NCBI GenBank assembly: GCA_965234685.1
Contig: OZ248539.1
Span: forward strand, 3,162,001-3,226,000
Source of the DNA: Fimbriimonas planktonicus
Lineage (GTDB): Bacteria; Armatimonadota; Fimbriimonadia; Fimbriimonadales; Fimbriimonadaceae
Direction: 5' to 3'
DNA: 64,000 nt
Shown here: piece by piece, positions 60,539-64,000 of the stretch
Layout of the letters: each line of letters begins with the position of its first letter
How positions within the stretch are numbered: position 1 is the stretch's first letter
The notes under the pieces: model-generated
Told to the model about the DNA's origin: nothing
Seen by the model: the letters and a program-made list of their open reading frames with translations, nothing else
Database searches by the model: none
Made by a program: the position numbers and the translations under genes

Positions 60539-60769
60539 TCAGGCTTTTCGGTTTCTTGCGACAACGACGAAGTCGTTATTCATCGCCGGGGCGCGGCTGA
60601 CGAAGAAGGTGGGCTCGTAGCCTTGGCTCTTGTGGTCGGCGATGTAGCGGACGTCGGCGATGTCGATGTGGACGGTGCCGAGGCCTTCGACCTTATAGCG
60701 GCCATATTCGTCCGGGCTGCCCAACTCGGTGTGGGAGATTTCGAAAATGTTGTCCCGGATCTGCTTCAT
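60539..60769 (-). CDS. Small hypothetical protein
   Basis: 76 residues from the ATG at 60769; the frame is open to 60988, but that stretch contains the inverted repeat and is low complexity. The protein starts QIRDNIFEISHTELGSPDEY and ends with a basic tail (VVVARNRKA). It has no signal peptide or recognisable domain. TAAAAT lies eight bases before the ATG. Function unknown. Confidence 0.6.
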   Translation of the reverse strand: MKQIRDNIFEISHTELGSPDEYGRYKVEGLGTVHIDIADVRYIADHKSQGYEPTFFVSRAPAMNNDFVVVARNRKA

Positions 60770-60979
60770 CGCGCTCAATTTTACTTCGGGGGAACCCGCG
60801 AACGCTTTGCCTGGCCTTGCGTGGCTCTGGGTTGCCTTGTGTGGCTTTGGGGAAAGCCTAGATTGCCCGAGCCTCGATAGATTTGGCGGGGCGGCTCTCC
60901 CTCTCCAACCCCTCCCTCTCGCCGTTTTCAACGGCGAAAGGGAGGGGCTCGGACGGCTGATCTGGGTTAAAGTGGAAGG
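60770..60979. other. Intergenic region with long inverted repeat
   Basis: 210 bases between divergent genes. CCCCTCCCT, then CGCCGTT and their complements (60909-60947) form an 18-pair stem with one mismatch and a three-base loop. No coding signal is evident. Confidence 0.7.
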
Positions 60980-62023
60980 GTGAATCATGGGAGCCAGCGG
61001 GGGGCGAAGGATTTGGTCCGGGTCTTTGCGCTGTCTTACGGCTTGTCGCTGATCACTTCTTTGGTCCTGCGGAACGTGATTGGGGCGCCGATTTGGTTGG
61101 CGGTGCTGATGTACGGCACGCCGTTTGGCATCTGTTTCGGCACCGTCTCGATGTTGCGGCTGGACGAGTTTCGGCTGAAGAGCTATCTCGCCACGGTTTT
61201 CCTGCGCGTTCTGACTTACTTGACGGCGGTCTTTGTCGCGTTCTTCATCGCGCTACTTTGTAACATCTCGTTGCGCACCCAACGGATGCCTTGGGAGGCG
61301 GATGTGGTGTCGATTATTCAGAGCATCGTCACGCAGTCGTACTTCCAGGTTTCTGGCGCGGCGGCGATTTGTATTGCTTTTCTGACTTCTAGTATTCAAG
61401 CGATATCGCGAAAGCTCGGCCCGGGGGTGCTGACTAACTGGCTACGCGGCTACTATCACGAACCGAGGGAGGAGACCCGGATTTTCATGTTTCTGGACAT
61501 GAAGGACTCGACGACCTTGGCGGAGGCGCTGGGGCACATCAAGTTCAGCGCGCTGGTGCGGGACTTTATGGCCGACCTCACGGGGCCGGTGCTGGCGACG
61601 AAGGCGGAAGTGAGCCACTACATTGGCGACGAAGCGGTGATCACCTGGCAAATGGCGCGTGGACTAGCGAATGCAAACTGCCTACGGTTCTTTTTCTTGT
61701 TCCAATCCCGGCTGGAATCGCGACGGGCGTATTACGAACGGAACTACGGCCTACTTCCCGGCTTCAAAGCCGGCGCGCATTACGGGCAAGTAGTGACCAC
61801 GGAGGTCGGGGAGATTAAGAGCGAGATTGTGTACCACGGCGACGTGCTCAACACCGCCGCCCGAATCCAAGGCATGTGCGCGGGGCTGGGGGAGGAGTTC
61901 TTGATTTCCGGGGAGCTCTCGGCGAAGCTGGGGTCGTGGGATGGGTTACGGTCGCTGGGGAGCTTTGGGTTGAAGGGGCGTGAGAAAGAGGTGGAGTTGG
62001 TAGCGGTATACCTACACACATAA
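60980..62023 (+). CDS. Membrane class III adenylate/guanylate cyclase
   Basis: 347 residues from GTG 60980 (GGAAGG abuts it). Four to five N-terminal membrane helices (about residues 15-140) precede a cyclase domain: metal Asp in FLDMKDSTTLAEA, YIGDEAVITW (usually GDG/GDA) and transition-state Asn/Arg in DVLNTAARIQGM. It should make cAMP or cGMP; the substrate-selecting residues cannot be read with certainty. The cyclic nucleotide-binding protein at 60 kb is a natural partner. Confidence 0.88.
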   Translation: MNHGSQRGAKDLVRVFALSYGLSLITSLVLRNVIGAPIWLAVLMYGTPFGICFGTVSMLRLDEFRLKSYLATVFLRVLTYLTAVFVAFFIALLCNISLRTQRMPWEADVVSIIQSIVTQSYFQVSGAAAICIAFLTSSIQAISRKLGPGVLTNWLRGYYHEPREETRIFMFLDMKDSTTLAEALGHIKFSALVRDFMADLTGPVLATKAEVSHYIGDEAVITWQMARGLANANCLRFFFLFQSRLESRRAYYERNYGLLPGFKAGAHYGQVVTTEVGEIKSEIVYHGDVLNTAARIQGMCAGLGEEFLISGELSAKLGSWDGLRSLGSFGLKGREKEVELVAVYLHT

Positions 62024-62030
62024 AAAACGC

Positions 62031-62059
62031 TTGACCTTGTTAACTGCATCTGACATGAT
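62031..62059 (+). promoter_or_regulatory. Promoter for a leaderless subtilase mRNA
   Basis: TTGACC at 62031-62036, a 17-base spacer and CATGAT at 62054-62059. The GTG at 62066 lies six bases downstream, as at the AbrB gene. Confidence 0.55.
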
Positions 62060-62065
62060 AACGCT

Positions 62066-63358
62066 GTGGATAATTACATCGTCTTTCTGCCTTCGCCTGC
62101 TAGTTCAACAGCCTTGTCTGAAAGTTTAGGGGCACTAGAGGCTTTAAATGTTGAACCCGAGTACGACCGCGCATTTAACCGTGAGCGTGAATTCTTCGCT
62201 TACGCTCACAACGTTTTCAACCGGGTTACCGCTCACCGACCATCCGTCCGGGTATTTGCTGAAGCTGAGGCCGCAGGTTCCCTTTCTGCGATGAGTGAAG
62301 CGACTGCAGAAGAAGCGAATTCATTGACCGACGAGTCGATTTTGCCAAGTCTTCAAGCATTCATTGCACAGTTAGAGCGCGCGGAAGCGGAGCGATTAAG
62401 GTCACTTGGAGCACACGTCATTCAAGACTTTGAGATTCCGTTCGACGCCCCCGAGATTGAGCCAGAGAATGTCGAACCTCTCTCAAATGCTTGGCACTTA
62501 GAAAAGATTAACGTTACTGCCGCTCGAAACAAAGAGTTGACGGGTAGCGGAGTGTTGGTCGGAGTACTCGACACCGGTATCGATGCGAGCCACCCAGAAT
62601 TCGCCGGAAAAGAAATCCATTTTGCGGAGTTCAGCAGGGATGGCAAGATCATTTCAACCACGGCGAGAGACGCCGGAGATCACGGTACGCATGTATGTGG
62701 CACCATTGCTGGTCGTACACTCGGAGTGGCTCCAGATGCGGACCTTGCCGTGGCTTGCGTATTGAATCAAATCGGCCTAAATGGTCGTCTTACGACTCAG
62801 TTTTCGGTAATTGTTAAAGCGATCGACTGGCTGCAGAGAACAGATTTTGACGGTCGCTCAGTTGCCGTCGTCAATGCCAGCCTCGGAGGACGAGGATACA
62901 TTTCCGACCTTTATGGAGCTGTTCAAACCATGAGGAACGTTAGTAATATCGGCCTGATTGCAGCCATCGGAAACCTTGGCGAGCGAGGTGTGGACAATCA
63001 TGGTAGTCCGGCAAACTACGATGTTAGCCTTGCAGTCGGTAACACGGATGCGCAAGACAACGTGAATCCGAGTAGTGACTGGGGAACAGTGGCTGAACAC
63101 AATGGACTTCAGAAACCTGAACTCTCCGCCCCAGGCACGAGTATCTTGAGTTCGATTCCTGGGGGCGGATTTGGCCGAATGACCGGGACGTCCATGGCGA
63201 GCCCCTGCGTGGCGGGCGCGGCCGCTCTGTTGATTCAGCAAGACCCAACTCTGGCTGACGACGTTGATCGACTTTTTGGCCGACTTAAGGCGCTCACGGT
63301 GCCGCTCGCGGATCGGGCTAGGGCTGGTGTTGGAAGGTTGGACCTAACCGGCGTATAA
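62066..63358 (+). CDS. S8 subtilisin-like protease, probably cytoplasmic
   Basis: 430 residues from GTG 62066. The catalytic domain (about residues 150-420) has Asp169 in VLDTGIDASHPEF, His206 in DHGTHVCGTIAG, oxyanion Asn303 in IGNLGERG and Ser376 in GTSMASPCVAG. There is no signal peptide. The 150-residue N-terminal part (coiled near 95-115) is not a recognisable I9 propeptide. The gene reads less GC-rich than its upstream neighbours (62101-62160 has 26 G+C of 60). A small gene follows seven bases later with its own promoter inside this gene's end. Confidence 0.92.
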   Translation: MDNYIVFLPSPASSTALSESLGALEALNVEPEYDRAFNREREFFAYAHNVFNRVTAHRPSVRVFAEAEAAGSLSAMSEATAEEANSLTDESILPSLQAFIAQLERAEAERLRSLGAHVIQDFEIPFDAPEIEPENVEPLSNAWHLEKINVTAARNKELTGSGVLVGVLDTGIDASHPEFAGKEIHFAEFSRDGKIISTTARDAGDHGTHVCGTIAGRTLGVAPDADLAVACVLNQIGLNGRLTTQFSVIVKAIDWLQRTDFDGRSVAVVNASLGGRGYISDLYGAVQTMRNVSNIGLIAAIGNLGERGVDNHGSPANYDVSLAVGNTDAQDNVNPSSDWGTVAEHNGLQKPELSAPGTSILSSIPGGGFGRMTGTSMASPCVAGAAALLIQQDPTLADDVDRLFGRLKALTVPLADRARAGVGRLDLTGV

Positions 63359-63359
63359 T
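63330..63359 (+). promoter_or_regulatory. Promoter inside the subtilase end, leaderless
   Basis: TTGGAA at 63330-63335, an 18-base spacer and a perfect TATAAT at 63354-63359 that contains the subtilase stop codon. The next ATG (63366) lies six bases downstream. Confidence 0.6.
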
Positions 63360-63365
63360 CTCAGT

Positions 63366-63695
63366 ATGGTCGACGCAGGAGTAAAAGTAAGCGTTCTCTC
63401 GGCAACAGCCGGGGCTCCATTGCGCGCAATTTTGAGGCAGAATATCCAGCCGCCGGCAATCTCGGCGGCTGGCTCGAAGTCGGAACGGTACGTCCGGTTT
63501 GTAGAGCGATACTTGGAGATCAAGCGACCGGGGATTGAGCTTGCTCAGGATGCGGCTCTAGAAGTGGATGACTTGCCGGGCACAACAGATATCGTAGTCG
63601 CGGGGCCGAAGGAAGCGATGTTGGACCTGATTGCGAAGGTTGAGAACGATGAGCAGATTTCGGTAGTTCTTGATCGCGAGATTTCGTTACCGTAG
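63366..63695 (+). CDS. Small hypothetical protein paired with the subtilase
   Basis: 109 residues, not recognised. No signal peptide or membrane segment; predicted mixed alpha/beta with a C-terminal stretch (KEAMLDLIAKVENDEQISVV) that could form a small beta-alpha-beta unit. It follows the protease after seven bases but has its own promoter, so it can be made alone. An inhibitor, chaperone or substrate role is conceivable (inference). It could also be unrelated. Confidence 0.7.
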   Translation: MVDAGVKVSVLSATAGAPLRAILRQNIQPPAISAAGSKSERYVRFVERYLEIKRPGIELAQDAALEVDDLPGTTDIVVAGPKEAMLDLIAKVENDEQISVVLDREISLP

Positions 63696-63852
63696 ACAGG
63701 CGATGCTTGGTAAGAGTTCTGATCGGCAGGATAGTGTTTCGATCAGAAGATTTAGCTCGTAGGTGGTTCAGGGAAAAGCAATTGGTGTTTAACTAATTTC
63801 CACCCTGCAAAAGTGCAACTTCTTGCAGGGTCATATAAGCCTGCAAGCTCTA
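63696..63852. other. Intergenic region with two inverted repeats
   Basis: 157 bases. TTCTGATC (63717-63724) pairs with GATCAGAA (63741-63748), and ACCCTGCAA (63802-63810) pairs with TTGCAGGGT (63823-63831). T tracts are poor, so they may serve as weak bidirectional terminators between the convergent genes. Confidence 0.5.
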
Positions 63853-63999
63853 TCAGCCGTTATAGATCACCCGCTTTACCAAGTTGATCGTCCGCGCGGC
63901 GTTGCCAGTTGCTTGCGCTACCTGCAACTCCGGCTTCTGAGCGTAGATCATCAGCGCCTTCTTCATGCAGTTGGCAAAGAACTCGCGGGAGAGGGCCAT
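63853..63999 (-). CDS. Truncated or small ORF at the window edge
   Basis: 48 residues if it starts at the ATG 63999; the frame may continue beyond the window. It ends ARTINLVKRVIYNG and contains MKKALMIYAQKPELQVAQAT. No family recognised. It converges on the small gene at 63366. Confidence 0.45.
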   Translation of the reverse strand: MALSREFFANCMKKALMIYAQKPELQVAQATGNAARTINLVKRVIYNG

Positions 64000-64000
64000 G

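Overview
The window looks like a chromosomal segment of a diderm (LPS-bearing) bacterium, most probably Armatimonadota of the Fimbriimonadia type. This is inference, not a database result. Supporting signs are lipid A and LPS core genes (lpxK, lpxL-like, two GT9 heptosyltransferases) beside low-GC Gram-positive style clusters: a cyclic-di-AMP receptor-like gene next to holB, and SRP RNA-dnaX-ybaB-recR. Many secreted proteins, frequent GTG/TTG starts and weak ribosome binding sites also fit. No phage, integrase, transposase or CRISPR array is visible.

Layout. 1-5.1 kb: cyclic-di-AMP receptor end, holB, then a compact envelope-stress unit (ECF sigma, zinc-type anti-sigma, RseB-like protein, HtrA protease) ending in a strong terminator. 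5.1-9.5 kb: Fur-family regulator without metal ligands, an orphan 65-residue gene, DUF1800 protein, M24B peptidase, HIT protein. 9.5-14 kb: lpxK, acyltransferase, two GT9 genes, uridine kinase. 14-18.8 kb (mixed strands): class V aminotransferase, sugar isomerase, hisG, then purS-purQ-NlpC/P60. 18.8-22.4 kb: palindromic repeats, a DUF4143 ATPase, and a dgcN/dgcA-like pair for D-glutamate-type metabolism. 22.4-26.4 kb: bioY and the ATP-grasp/alpha-E/transglutaminase trio. 26.5-30.5 kb: divergent secreted beta-helix/PA14 protein and GH44 glucanase. 30.5-40 kb (minus strand): three tandem paralogues of unknown function, holA, then TgpA-like transglutaminase, DUF58 and MoxR.

40-51 kb: SRP RNA, dnaX, ybaB, recR; an AmpG-like transporter divergent from a GH65-like lipoprotein, an FkbM-like protein and a glycosyltransferase; two tiny DUF1328 membrane proteins; tyrS with tRNA-Tyr and tRNA-Thr; an SPFH protein. 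51-58.7 kb: a 961-residue FG-GAP/Ig-like secreted protein, a serine hydrolase, tRNA-Ser, a second MFS transporter, a YdeI-like protein, an HhH protein and an orphan AbrB-type antitoxin. 58.7-64 kb: GH1 beta-glucosidase, a cyclic-nucleotide-binding protein, a small unknown protein, a membrane nucleotide cyclase, a cytoplasmic-looking subtilase with a small partner gene, and a truncated ORF at the edge.

Most of the window is ordinary chromosome. The points that stand out are: a tyrosyl-tRNA synthetase with both class I signatures altered; hairpins with covarying arms and a constant AATCC core, beside the DUF4143 gene and again beside tRNA-Ser; a set of apparently leaderless promoters (58.4, 62.0 and 63.3 kb) driving an orphan antitoxin and the subtilase/partner pair; the three-gene paralogue array; and the metal-site-less Fur homologue with an AACACT half-site cluster upstream.
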